Shown here piece by piece: positions 30,966 to 40,011 of a DNA stretch of 64,000 bases. The position numbers and the translations under genes were made by a program. Source of the DNA: Brevundimonas sp. (GTDB taxonomy: Bacteria; Pseudomonadota; Alphaproteobacteria; Caulobacterales; Caulobacteraceae). Numbering within the stretch: position 1 is the first letter of the stretch; the number at the start of each line of letters is the position of its first letter. The notes below the pieces were generated by a model, which was not told where the DNA came from, searched no databases, and worked only from the letters and a program-made list of their open reading frames with translations. The stretch is from assembly GCF_030704825.1 (NCBI RefSeq), contig NZ_JAUYNX010000022.1, forward strand, positions 109,594 to 173,593, read 5' to 3'.

Positions 30966-33254
30966 CTAGAAGGCCGTCCGCCAGCTGCCCATGAGCGTAT
31001 AGGCGGTCGGCGCCGAACGGACATGCTGGTCGTCGCGCGTGACCACCGCCCTCAAATCCACGTACGAGTTGTTGGAAAGCCGGTGCAGACTGCCGAGCGA
31101 CATGTCGATCTGCCGGCCGCTGGGCGTGGCCGGGAACCGGCGTTCCGAATAGCCGAGCGGATCGAAATACTCCGCCGGGGCGTCCGCCAGCCAGGCGGTG
31201 AACATCCCGCTCTCGGCCCGCAGGGGCTGCCGGATCGACCAGGTCAGGGTCTCGCATCCCAGCCCCAGCTGGCGGCAGAATGTCGTCAGCCCGAGGCTCC
31301 AGCTGGAACTCACAACCTGCTCGGACAGGCTCAGGAACTGTCCCGAGAGATCGGTTCGGGACCAGCCCGCCTCGGCGTTCAGGTACAGGTTCCCGGAGAG
31401 GGCGAACTGTCCCGAAACGGAGCCGAACGTCGTCGAGCTGGGCAGGGCGAAGCCCGAATCGAGCGGCGCATAGGAGCCCAGGGGTCCCAGCTTCTCGTCC
31501 AGCCCGCCAACCGCGAACCGCAGGCGGCCGCCCGGCGACACCTCCCAGTCCGCGACGAAGCGGGCGTATTTCGAAACGTCCCGTTCCCTGGCCTGGAAGG
31601 GCATGGCGCGGTCGCCGGTTCCGGCGTCGGCCGACAAGGTCAGGGCGCCGAGACGGACCCCGCCCAGCCAGGCCCGGTCCACCTGCGCCAGCGAGGCGAA
31701 GTCGTCGCCCGCGCCCAGCTCGAACGGCGATCGCGCGCCATTGCGCCCCTGCCAGTGAGCGATCGCGCCCCGCCCCGTCGAAAACTCGACCATGACGTCC
31801 TCGCCCCGGCGGTCGTCCAGCCACGGGGTGATCACGCTCGTCGCCGCGGCCAGGTCATGCGCGCTGTCCTCGACCGCGGCGCTGGACGTCAGCGTCAGGG
31901 TCGAACCCAGGGGCCCCTGGGTCACCAGCCGCGCCCGGGCGCGCGCCGGCGCCGGCGTCATGCGGGCGGCGTGGCGCGGGGCGACGCCCCAGGATTCGCC
32001 GAGGTTCACCCTGAACAGGCGATCGAAATCGTCGTGGCCGACGGTCTCGAGGCCCTGGGCCCGGCTGATCGCGTCGCCGAAGGCTCCGCCCGCATAGGCG
32101 AAGCGCTGGGCCGTGACCCGAAGGGTCGCTCCGCTGGCCATGGGAACGCTGGTCGACCCGACCGGCTGGAAGGCCCGGGCGATGTCCAGCAGGCCCCGGC
32201 CGTAAACCGCGTCGGTGCTGGGATCTCCGGCGTCCCTCGCCGTCGTCAGCAGTATCTCCACCGCGTCCCGTCCGCTCAGATTGGGGAAGGCGTCCAGCAG
32301 CAGGGCCAGCGCTCCCGCCACCGCGGGCGCAGAAAAGGACGTCCCGCTTATCCGCCAGCAGGACGTCCCGTCGCATCCGGAGATGACGTCCACGCCGGGC
32401 GCGCTGATGTATCTCGTCGCCGAAACGCCGGCCCGGTTGGAGAAGCTGGCGATCACATTGGCGCTATCGTGCGCGCCGACCACGATGATGCTGCCGGCGA
32501 AGCGGGGATCGGTGGCGTACCGGCCCGGCCATTCGGGGCTCACGCCGCCCTCGTTGCCGGCGGCGATGGTCAGCACGATGCCCGCGTTCACGGCCCGCTG
32601 GAGGGCGGCCTCGAACTGGCTGCCGAGCGGATCCTCGCCGCCCAGGGACATGTTGATGACCCGGACGCCGTTGTTGATCGCATAGTCGATCGCCCGCGCC
32701 AGGTCGGACGATCTGAAACAGATTTCATCCTCGGGGTCGGTGCAGTCGCTGACGTCCGCGCGGATCGAGACGATGGTCGATTCATAGGCCACGCCGATGG
32801 TGCCGAACCCGTTGAAGCTGGACGCGACGATGCCGGACACGAAGGTCCCGTGATCGTCGGGACCGTCGGGGGTGTTGCGGCCGACGACGATGTCGGTCGA
32901 AGCGCTGGAAATCCGGCCCGCCAGATCCTGCGAGGCGAAATGGATGCCGCTGTCGATGACGCCGACATTGATCCCCGCGCCGGTGGCGCCCTCGTTCCAG
33001 GCCGTGATAGCCCCCGTGTTCCCGACGCCGTAGTTGCGCAGATACTCGGGAGACGAGGCTGACGGCGGGGGCGGTGGCGGGGGCGGAGGGGGTGGCGGAG
33101 GGGGAGGAGGCGGCGGGGGCGGAGGCGGCGTGACAATGCCACCGCCCCCTCCTCCGCCTCCGCCACCGCCACCGCCGCAGGCCGCCAGCGGGAGCATGAG
33201 CGCGGCCAGGCAGATCATCCCGGCCAACCATCCCGTTCCGTGACGGATCCGCAT
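30966..33254 (-). CDS. Autotransporter serine protease (subtilisin S8) with lipoprotein signal
   Basis: A 762-residue protein. The lipobox LAAC (Cys26) is followed directly by 13 glycines, IVT and 22 prolines. The S8 domain has Asp101 in GVIDSGI, His135 in DDHGTF and Ser306 in GTSFSAP. From about residue 480 the rest is a beta-barrel autotransporter domain ending GSWRTAF with a terminal phenylalanine. The layout recalls NalP-type lipoprotein autotransporter proteases that process surface proteins. Gly/Pro codons make a large G/C-rich imperfect inverted repeat in the DNA at 33063-33176. It stands alone, with promoter space of about 100 bases to the right in which I see no other gene. Confidence 0.92.
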   Translation of the reverse strand: MRIRHGTGWLAGMICLAALMLPLAACGGGGGGGGGGGGGIVTPPPPPPPPPPPPPPPPPPPPPPSASSPEYLRNYGVGNTGAITAWNEGATGAGINVGVIDSGIHFASQDLAGRISSASTDIVVGRNTPDGPDDHGTFVSGIVASSFNGFGTIGVAYESTIVSIRADVSDCTDPEDEICFRSSDLARAIDYAINNGVRVINMSLGGEDPLGSQFEAALQRAVNAGIVLTIAAGNEGGVSPEWPGRYATDPRFAGSIIVVGAHDSANVIASFSNRAGVSATRYISAPGVDVISGCDGTSCWRISGTSFSAPAVAGALALLLDAFPNLSGRDAVEILLTTARDAGDPSTDAVYGRGLLDIARAFQPVGSTSVPMASGATLRVTAQRFAYAGGAFGDAISRAQGLETVGHDDFDRLFRVNLGESWGVAPRHAARMTPAPARARARLVTQGPLGSTLTLTSSAAVEDSAHDLAAATSVITPWLDDRRGEDVMVEFSTGRGAIAHWQGRNGARSPFELGAGDDFASLAQVDRAWLGGVRLGALTLSADAGTGDRAMPFQARERDVSKYARFVADWEVSPGGRLRFAVGGLDEKLGPLGSYAPLDSGFALPSSTTFGSVSGQFALSGNLYLNAEAGWSRTDLSGQFLSLSEQVVSSSWSLGLTTFCRQLGLGCETLTWSIRQPLRAESGMFTAWLADAPAEYFDPLGYSERRFPATPSGRQIDMSLGSLHRLSNNSYVDLRAVVTRDDQHVRSAPTAYTLMGSWRTAF

Positions 33255-33357
33255 CAGCCTGCTCCCGAACTCAACGCCCCGCCGACCCTAACGCCGGCGT
33301 CCTCGGTGAGGCAATGTTCTTGACCCCCGGCACGTTCCGGCGTCCGACGGGCCGGTC

Positions 33358-34404
33358 TCAGGAGAAGGAGTCGCCAAACTCTGCATTGGCGCGGTCGTAG
33401 TCGCTCATCCGGCCGATATCGATCCAGTAGCCGTCGTCCCTCTGGCTCCGCACCTTGAGCCCCCGGGCGAGCATCTGGGTCAGCAGGTCGGGCATGTCCA
33501 TCGGGCGATCCGCCGGAATCAGGTCCAGGGCGCTTTCGGAAAGCACATAGAGGCCCGCGTTCACCGGATAGGCGAAGGTCGGCTTCTCGGTGATGCTGAT
33601 CACGACGTTGTCACCGGACTCCACTACCCCGAACGGCACCTGGATACGGTGTTCGCGCACCACCACGGTCAGGTCCGCGCCCGACGCCTCATGCGCCTCG
33701 ATCAGGCTGTAGTAGTCGATGTGCATCAGCACGTCGCCGTTGGCCAGGATGAACGGCCCGTCCAGCGGACGCGGCATCAGGCTCAGCGCGCCGCAGGTCC
33801 CGAGCGGGCGGGTCTCGCGCAGATAGTCGATCTCGAGCCCCAGGTCGGAGCCGTCGCCGAAATAGCCCTCGATCTGGTCGGCCTTGTAGTTGGTCGACAG
33901 GTAGAAGCGCCGGAAGCCCTGTTCGGCGAAGGTGCGGACGATGGTCTCCAGCACCGGCCGGGGCCCTACCTTCAGCATCGGCTTGGGCGTGTCGAGCGTC
34001 AGCGGAGCCAGCCGTTCGCCCTTGCCCCCGGCCATGATCACGACCCGGTTGGGCCGATCGGGGACGGACAGGAAGTCCGAGGGCATGGCCAGGCCGACCA
34101 CCACCCCGTCCTTGAGGATGGGCAGATGGCGCAGCTTGCGGTCGCGCAGTTCGGCCAGGATGGCGCGGCGCGGCGCCGCGGCGGCGATGCTGGTCGGCCG
34201 GGCGTTCATCACCGCACGGCAGGGCGTCTGCAACGTCGCGCCGCCGATGATGGCGCGCCGCATGTCGCCGTCCGACAGCGTCCCCAGCAACCGCCGCTCG
34301 CCGTCGACCACCAGGCAGATGCCGCGGCCCGAGGCGTCGATGGAATTGAGCGCCACCTCCAGCGACTCGTCGGGGCCCAACAGGGTCTCTTCCCAGCTCT
34401 TCAT
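33358..34404 (-). CDS. ptmE: Sugar-1-phosphate nucleotidyltransferase with N-terminal CBS pair (PtmE/LegX-like)
   Basis: A 348-residue protein. Residues ~1-120 form two CBS motifs (GTLSDGDMRRAII, ILKDGVVVGLAMPSDFL), and the remainder is a nucleotidyltransferase with IMAGGKGERLAPLT, PKPMLKVG and LANGDVLMHIDYY. In Campylobacter PtmE makes GDP-glucosamine, the activated entry sugar of the GDP-based legionaminic acid route, and this domain order is its hallmark. It is the last gene of the leg operon and overlaps legI by four bases (ATGA). The CBS domains may sense nucleotides; that is inferred. Confidence 0.88.
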   Translation of the reverse strand: MKSWEETLLGPDESLEVALNSIDASGRGICLVVDGERRLLGTLSDGDMRRAIIGGATLQTPCRAVMNARPTSIAAAAPRRAILAELRDRKLRHLPILKDGVVVGLAMPSDFLSVPDRPNRVVIMAGGKGERLAPLTLDTPKPMLKVGPRPVLETIVRTFAEQGFRRFYLSTNYKADQIEGYFGDGSDLGLEIDYLRETRPLGTCGALSLMPRPLDGPFILANGDVLMHIDYYSLIEAHEASGADLTVVVREHRIQVPFGVVESGDNVVISITEKPTFAYPVNAGLYVLSESALDLIPADRPMDMPDLLTQMLARGLKVRSQRDDGYWIDIGRMSDYDRANAEFGDSFS

Positions 34405-35495
34405 TCCGCCTCCTTCGCGCCGGGCGTGATGACCTCGTCGACGGCGAAATCCGCCGCCGCCGGCCGCCCCGCCAACCCCCAGACCTCCATCGGCGACAGG
34501 CCGTCCGACGGGCGTTTGGCGGTCAGCAGGTCGAGCGTCAGCGTTTCGCCCGCCATGATCGGTCGGGCCGCCACCAGGCAGCGCCGCGCCGCGAGCCGGT
34601 TGGCCATCTCCTCGCCGGTGGGCCCCTTTTCGGCCGAACCGAGGGCCCGCTCGGTCTCGCGGATCATCCCGATCATCGCGGCCAGTTCGTCCGGCTCCAG
34701 CGAGGCGGCGTGGTCGGGTCCCGGCAGGCCCCGGTCGAGGGTGAAATGCTTCTCGATGACCACGGCCCCCCGCGCCACGGCCGCCACCGGCACGGCCAGG
34801 CTGCGGGTGTGATCGGAATAGCCGACCCTCACGCCGAACCGCTCGGCCATCGTGCCCATCGCCCGCAGGTTCACGGCCTCGAGCGGCGTCGGATACTGGG
34901 TCGTGCAATGCAGCAGGGTGACCCGTTCGCGCACGGCCGCCAGACCGGCCTCCGACGCCAGCGCCGTCGCCAGCTCCGCGCGCGCCGCCGGCTCGCCGTC
35001 GCGGGTCAGGGCGAAGGCGACGGCCCCCAGGGCCTCGGCGATCTCGTCCATCGTGGCCATGCCGGTCGAGAGGATCAGCGGCCGGCCCAGCCGCGCCGCC
35101 TTCAGCAGCATGGCGCCCCAGGTGATGTCGCCGGACGGGATCTTGACCGCCGGCATGTCGAACGCCGCCAGCATCTCCAGACTGCCCATATCGAAGGCCG
35201 TCGATATGAAATGCACGCCGCGCTCCGCACATCGGCGAGCCAGCGCCCGATGGTCGTCCGCCGTCAATTGCAGGGCGCGCAGCATCTCCAGCTGACCCCC
35301 GTCCTCGCCGGTGTTCTCGACCTGATAGGCGGCCCTGGCCGCCCGGCGCGTGACCAGCTGCCCGGCGTCGAAGGTCTGGAATTTCACCGCGTCGGCGCCC
35401 GCGGCCGCCCCGGCGTCGACCATCGCCAGCGCCCGTTCCACGGACCCGTTGTGGTTCACCCCCGCCTCGGCGATGACGAACACGGCCCGGGTCAC
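34401..35495 (-). CDS. legI: N,N'-diacetyllegionaminate synthase (NeuB family)
   Basis: A 364-residue NeuB-type synthase with canonical motifs: FVIAEAGVNHNGS, ADAVKFQTFDA, FISTAFDMGSLEML, KIPSGDITW, LLHCTTQYPTP, GYSDHTRS and EKHFTLDRGLPGPDHAAS. A C-terminal SAF-like domain follows. PSGDIT is typical of LegI rather than sialic acid synthases. It condenses PEP with 2,4-diacetamido-2,4,6-trideoxymannose. The GTG at 35495 overlaps the legG stop (GTGA). All catalytic positions look intact, in contrast to the divergent island copy at 15594-16673. Confidence 0.93.
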   Translation of the reverse strand: MTRAVFVIAEAGVNHNGSVERALAMVDAGAAAGADAVKFQTFDAGQLVTRRAARAAYQVENTGEDGGQLEMLRALQLTADDHRALARRCAERGVHFISTAFDMGSLEMLAAFDMPAVKIPSGDITWGAMLLKAARLGRPLILSTGMATMDEIAEALGAVAFALTRDGEPAARAELATALASEAGLAAVRERVTLLHCTTQYPTPLEAVNLRAMGTMAERFGVRVGYSDHTRSLAVPVAAVARGAVVIEKHFTLDRGLPGPDHAASLEPDELAAMIGMIRETERALGSAEKGPTGEEMANRLAARRCLVAARPIMAGETLTLDLLTAKRPSDGLSPMEVWGLAGRPAAADFAVDEVITPGAKEAE

Positions 35496-36652
35496 GACGC
35501 CGCCTCGACGAACTGTTTGGCCAGCAGGGTCGGGCGGTCGGGCAGACCCTTCAGGACCTCGACGATGCGCCCGGCGCTGCGCCCGTCGCCATAGGGGGTT
35601 TCGCCCGAACCGCGCGGTGCCGCCAGGGCCTGGCGGATGGCCTCGGCGATGGCGGCGGCCGACGGTTCGGCGTGGATCACCGAGGCCGCGGCCGGGCGGC
35701 CCGCCTGACGGTCGCCCACGTCGACGGTCGGCGTTCCCAGCGACGGCGCCTCGTAAAGTCCGCTGGAGGAATTGCCGATCACCGCGTCCGCGATCTTCAT
35801 CAGCGAGAGATAGCGCATCTGGCCGAGCGAGTCGCTCAGATGGGTGTTCGGCCGGCGTCTGGCCCAGTCGGCGAGGGCCGCCGCGATCGCCTCCCGGCCG
35901 GCGTCGGCGTTGACCCCCGTGATCCAGACCGTGGCGTCGCCGGCGGTCTCGTCCAGCGCCGCGATCAGGGCCCGGACCTGGGTCAGCCCGCCCTCGGCCG
36001 CCAGGGTGACCGGGTGGAAGGTGACCAGCAGGTTGCGCCCGCCCAGCGGCCGCCCCAGGGCCGTCTCCAGCGCCGCCCGGTCCAGCAGCGGCGTCCGCCG
36101 CAGATGGTCCAGTCCCGGGCTGCCCACGACATGCACCCGCCACGGCTCCTCGCCCATCTGCCGGATTCGGTCCGCGGCCTGTTCATGCGTCGCCAGATGA
36201 ACGTGGGACAGTTTGGTCAGGGCATGGCGCGCGGCGTCGTCCACGGCTCCCCGGGTGATGTCGCCGCCCGCGATATGGACCACGGGCAGGGCATGCAGCA
36301 GCGCCGCCATCGCCGCCGCCAGGATTTCGTAGCGATCCCCCAGCACCAGCAGGAGGTCCGGCTGGAGGCGTTCGACCGCCTCCCCCACCCCGGACAGGGC
36401 CAGGGCCATCGACCGGCCGACGCCGGCCGGCGTGTCGTCGGTCAGGTCCAGCGGCACGCGCGCGTCGATGCGGAAGCCGTCCCCCTCGATGACCTTGACC
36501 GTCTCGCCGAAACGCGGCTCCAGATGAGCCCCGGTGACGATCAGCTGCAGCGCGAGGGCGGGTTCGGCGGCGATGTCGCGCATCACCCATTGCAGCAGGC
36601 CATAGTCGGCCCGGCCGCCGGTCACCACGCAGACGCGCCGGGGATCGGTCAC
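35492..36652 (-). CDS. legG: UDP/GDP-sugar 2-epimerase, hydrolysing (LegG/NeuC family)
   Basis: A 386-residue NeuC-family protein: VVTGGRADYGLLQWVM, VLGDRYEILAAAMAA, HIAGGDITRGAVDD, TKLSHVHLAT, and GNSSSGLYEAPSLGTP near residue 300. It hydrolyses the nucleotide from the diacetamido-trideoxy sugar while inverting C2, giving the LegI substrate. The GTG at 36652 overlaps legC by four bases. An in-frame extension upstream lies wholly inside legC and is discounted. Confidence 0.92.
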   Translation of the reverse strand: MTDPRRVCVVTGGRADYGLLQWVMRDIAAEPALALQLIVTGAHLEPRFGETVKVIEGDGFRIDARVPLDLTDDTPAGVGRSMALALSGVGEAVERLQPDLLLVLGDRYEILAAAMAALLHALPVVHIAGGDITRGAVDDAARHALTKLSHVHLATHEQAADRIRQMGEEPWRVHVVGSPGLDHLRRTPLLDRAALETALGRPLGGRNLLVTFHPVTLAAEGGLTQVRALIAALDETAGDATVWITGVNADAGREAIAAALADWARRRPNTHLSDSLGQMRYLSLMKIADAVIGNSSSGLYEAPSLGTPTVDVGDRQAGRPAAASVIHAEPSAAAIAEAIRQALAAPRGSGETPYGDGRSAGRIVEVLKGLPDRPTLLAKQFVEAAS

Positions 36653-37845
36653 GTGTCGGCCAGACAGGCGCTGGACGGCAGGCTGATCACCCCGGCCTCC
36701 AGCCGCTCGGCATGGCCAAGCGGCGCGCGCGGACAGGCCGCGTACATCGGCAGCCTGTGCATGAGGGTCCACGTCGGCCGGGACATCAGGCCGGCGCCGT
36801 TCAACGCCGTCAACACGGCGTCCCGGAGCTCGGGCGCCTCCAGGACGAGGCTGTTGAGCCAGGCGTTGGACCGGCAGCCCGGCGGATCGGTCAGGAGCCG
36901 GACGCCCTCGACCCCGGCCAGCGCCTCGGCGTAACGCCCCGCCAGCACCCGCTTGCGGACGATCATGTCGTCCAGCCGCTCCAGCTGGGCGCAGCCCAGG
37001 GCGGCGTTCAGATTGGGCAGACGGTAGTTGTAGCCGATCTCGTCGTGGTCGAAGGACCAGGCGTGGGGGCGTTTCGCCGTCGTGGTCAGGTGTTTCGCCC
37101 GGCGGGCCAGATCGGCGTCATTGGTCAGGATGGCGCCCCCGCCCCCGGTGGTGACGATCTTGTTGCCGTTGAAGCTGAGGGCCGCCAGCCGTCCCCGGCC
37201 GCCGACATGCACGCCCTCGCGGAAGGATCCCAGCGCCTCCGCGGCGTCCTCGATCAGCACCAGCCGCCAGCGTTCGGCCAGGGCGGCCAGGGCGTCCAGA
37301 TCGCAGGGCAGGCCGAAAATATGCGTCACCACCAGGGCCCGGATGACCGCCCCGGTCGTCCGGTTGCGGCACACGTCTCCCTCGACGACGGCGGTCGCCT
37401 GCAGATGCGCCTCGAGCGCGTCCGGATCGACCCCGAGACACTCCATGTCGGCGTCGACGAAATGAGGCGTCGCACCCTCATAGGTCACGGCGTTCGCCGT
37501 GGCGACGAAGGTCAGGGCGGGGACCAGCACCTCGTCTCCGCGCACGACGCCCGCCAGCTTCATGCAGATATGCAGGGCCGCCGTGCCGGTCGATGCCGCC
37601 ACCGCGTGCGACACGCCCGTCACCTGCTCCAGGGCCCGTTCGAAGCGATCGACCCAGGCTCCGACCGAGGACACCCAGCCGGTGTCCAGACAGTCCTTGA
37701 TGTAGGCCCATTCCTGACCGCGAAACTCCGGCTGATGCAGGGCGGCCGGCCCGTCCGGGTCGCGCAGGGCGCGGCGAACCGCGGCGACGATCCGTTCGGC
37801 GACCGGATCAGGGTCCGGGCGCGGGAGGACAGCGGGGTCGGTCAC
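36649..37845 (-). CDS. legC: PLP-dependent sugar aminotransferase, LegC family (DegT/DnrJ/EryC1)
   Basis: A 398-residue aminotransferase. HQPEFRGQEWAYI and CLDTGWVSSVG are the LegC N-terminal marks. The PLP-binding aspartate region is VLIEDAAEALGS and the Schiff-base lysine lies in SFNGNKIVTTGGGG. ASTGTAALH and GYNYRLPNLNAALG complete the DegT pattern. It transaminates the 4-keto group of the sugar made by LegB, using glutamate in the family's usual reaction. The GTG at 37845 overlaps the legB stop. Confidence 0.93.
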   Translation of the reverse strand: MTDPAVLPRPDPDPVAERIVAAVRRALRDPDGPAALHQPEFRGQEWAYIKDCLDTGWVSSVGAWVDRFERALEQVTGVSHAVAASTGTAALHICMKLAGVVRGDEVLVPALTFVATANAVTYEGATPHFVDADMECLGVDPDALEAHLQATAVVEGDVCRNRTTGAVIRALVVTHIFGLPCDLDALAALAERWRLVLIEDAAEALGSFREGVHVGGRGRLAALSFNGNKIVTTGGGGAILTNDADLARRAKHLTTTAKRPHAWSFDHDEIGYNYRLPNLNAALGCAQLERLDDMIVRKRVLAGRYAEALAGVEGVRLLTDPPGCRSNAWLNSLVLEAPELRDAVLTALNGAGLMSRPTWTLMHRLPMYAACPRAPLGHAERLEAGVISLPSSACLADT

Positions 37846-38852
37846 AGGACGTAGCGCTCCGGATGGTAGGCGGCCAGGTTCCCGGGCTCTCGGAACCAGG
37901 CGATGGTGTCCTCGAGGCCGCGGCGGAAGCCTTCATGGCCGCCATAGGCCGGCGTCCAGCCGGTCAGCCGGGTCATCAGCGAGGCGTCGGCCCACAGCCG
38001 TTCGACTTCGCTGAGCGCGGGCCGCAGCCGCTGGCCGTCCTCGACGATCCGGGGCGCGGCGCCCATCAGTTCGGCGATCAGGGCGACGGTGTCGCCGATC
38101 GAGATCTCGAACCCGCTGCCGACATTGACGGTCTGGCCCACGGCCGCGTCGCAGGCCGCCAGGGCCGTGAAGGCCCGCACCGTGTCCGAGACGTGGTTGA
38201 AATCGCGCGTAGGCGCCAGGGCTCCCAGTTTCAGTTCCTCGGCTCCGGCGGCGATCTGGGTGATGATGGTCGGTATGACCGCGCGCGCGGACTGGCGCGG
38301 GCCATAGGTGTTGAACGGCCGGCATACCGTCACCGGGGTGCCGAAGGCGGCGTGGAAGCTCAGCGCCATCTGGTCGGCGCCGATCTTGGAGGCCGAATAG
38401 GGCGACTGGCCCTGGAGCGGATGCGCCTCGTCGATCGGCACGTAGCGGGCGGTGCCGTAGACCTCGCTGGTCGAGGTATGCACGACCCGCTCGACGCCGA
38501 GATCCCGCGCCGCCTGGACGATGTTCAGCGTGCCCCGGACATTGGTGTCCACATAGGTGTCGGGCGAGTGATAGCTGTAGGGAATGGCGATCAGGGCGGC
38601 CAGGTGCAGGACCACGTCGCACCCGGTCATGGCGGTGCGCACGCCGTGGGGATCGCGGACGTCGCCGGCGAACACGTCGAGGCCGTCGGCGATCTCCGGC
38701 GGACTGAAATCCAGCCAGCCGCGGCGTCCGAAGCTGTTGTACTGCACGAAGGCCCGCACCTCGCAGCCCTCGCGCACCAGATGCTCGACCAGATGCGATC
38801 CGATGAAGCCGTCCGCACCCGTGACGAGAACGCGCCTGCCGTCGAGGTTCAT
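37842..38852 (-). CDS. legB: NAD-dependent 4,6-dehydratase LegB
   Basis: A 336-residue extended SDR. VLVTGADGFIGSHLVE is the NAD site; HLAALIAIPYSY and TSEVYGTARYVPIDE surround the catalytic threonine/acid pair, and YSASKIGAD holds YxxxK. This is the LegB/SpsJ pattern, acting on nucleotide-activated GlcNAc to give the 4-keto-6-deoxy sugar. It is the first gene of a five-gene operon read leftward. The ATG at 38852 has AAAGAG just upstream. The 132-base space to the divergent peptidase gene should hold both promoters. Confidence 0.93.
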   Translation of the reverse strand: MNLDGRRVLVTGADGFIGSHLVEHLVREGCEVRAFVQYNSFGRRGWLDFSPPEIADGLDVFAGDVRDPHGVRTAMTGCDVVLHLAALIAIPYSYHSPDTYVDTNVRGTLNIVQAARDLGVERVVHTSTSEVYGTARYVPIDEAHPLQGQSPYSASKIGADQMALSFHAAFGTPVTVCRPFNTYGPRQSARAVIPTIITQIAAGAEELKLGALAPTRDFNHVSDTVRAFTALAACDAAVGQTVNVGSGFEISIGDTVALIAELMGAAPRIVEDGQRLRPALSEVERLWADASLMTRLTGWTPAYGGHEGFRRGLEDTIAWFREPGNLAAYHPERYVL

Positions 38853-38984
38853 CGCTCTTTGTGGTCCCAAAGTCCTGTGATCCGCAACGTGATTGACGCC
38901 TGTTAAGGAACTCCCAAGAGCCGCGGTCTCCGGTGCGGCGTTTCGAGGCTTGGCAGGCCGGGGACCCCGCCGCATGGTGCGGCC

Positions 38985-39998
38985 ATGTCGAACCGGCGTT
39001 CCCCCGCTCTCGTCCCGGCCGTCCTGCTCCTGACCGCGACGGCCCTGGCGGCCTGCGGCTCCGGCGCGCCCGTCGCGGGGCCCGGTCTGGAGATCGCGGC
39101 CCCGGCGGAACAGCGGCTGATCGCCCTGACGGATCTGGACCAGCGGGTTGCACGGGTCGGCTATCGCCTGTCGGCGGCCAATGCGGAACTCTGCCCGGCG
39201 GTGCGCAATTCGGCGGGCTGGCTGCTGCACGCCGCCGGCCAGTACAGCCCCGAACTGCGCCCCCACGCCGTGGCGCGGTTCGGGCTGGACGGCGACCTGC
39301 CGGGGCTGCTGGCGGTCCCGGAGGGGTCGGCCGCGGCCCTCGCCGGCCTGCGCCAGGGCGACCTGATCCTCAGCGTCGATGGCGCGCCCCTGACGCGCGG
39401 CCCCGACCGTCGGGCCGCCGCCTTCGAAGGGCTGGAAGCCAACATCCAGCGGCTGGATCTCGCGCTGGCGCGCGGGCCGGTGACGCTTGTCGTCCGCCGC
39501 GACGGCGCCGACCGGATGGTGTCGGTCACGCCGCGGCGCGCCTGCGGCTACGACGTCCAGCTCGATCCCTCCGACGAACTCAACGCCCGGGCGGACGGAA
39601 AGCGGCTGTTCATCACCACCGCCATGGCCGGCTTCGCCGCGACCGACGACGAGCTCGCCCTCGTGCTCGGCCACGAACTGGCCCACCATGTCCTCGGGCA
39701 CCGGGACTGGCACGAGTCCGAGGCGCGGGGCCGCCAGACCCAGACCGTGCCGGCCCTTTCCGGCGGGTCCGGAGGGAGCGAACGGCAGGCCGACCGGGCC
39801 GGGCTGTATCTCGTCGCGCGCGCCGGCTTCGACTCCTCGATCGCCCCGGCCTTCTGGCGCCGGTTCGGAGCCTTCAACTGGCGGGTCCGCTATCCGCAGT
39901 GGGGCCACCCCTCGGCCGAGGCCCGGGCCCTGGCGCTTGAGGCCGTCCAGGCCGAGATCAACGCCCGCCGGGCGGCCGGCCAGACGCTGACGCCCTGA
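38985..39998 (+). CDS. M48-family metallopeptidase lipoprotein with PDZ domain
   Basis: A 337-residue lipoprotein (lipobox LAAC, Cys24). A PDZ domain spans about residues 95-185 (VPEGSAAALAGLRQGDLILSV, VTLVVRRDGADR). The zinc site is HELAHH beginning at His230, with the third ligand expected in ERQADRAGLYL. M48 peptidases of this type act in the periplasm on envelope proteins. It lies between legB and legF on the opposite strand; no link to the glycan pathway is evident. ATG 38985 begins the signal peptide MSNRRSPALVP. Confidence 0.9.
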   Translation: MSNRRSPALVPAVLLLTATALAACGSGAPVAGPGLEIAAPAEQRLIALTDLDQRVARVGYRLSAANAELCPAVRNSAGWLLHAAGQYSPELRPHAVARFGLDGDLPGLLAVPEGSAAALAGLRQGDLILSVDGAPLTRGPDRRAAAFEGLEANIQRLDLALARGPVTLVVRRDGADRMVSVTPRRACGYDVQLDPSDELNARADGKRLFITTAMAGFAATDDELALVLGHELAHHVLGHRDWHESEARGRQTQTVPALSGGSGGSERQADRAGLYLVARAGFDSSIAPAFWRRFGAFNWRVRYPQWGHPSAEARALALEAVQAEINARRAAGQTLTP

Positions 39999-40011
39999 CG
40001 TCGCCGACGCG

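Noticed and set aside
33063..33176. Regular G/C-rich repeats considered as a CRISPR-like array
   Set aside because: They are codons of a Pro/Gly linker in a supported gene.
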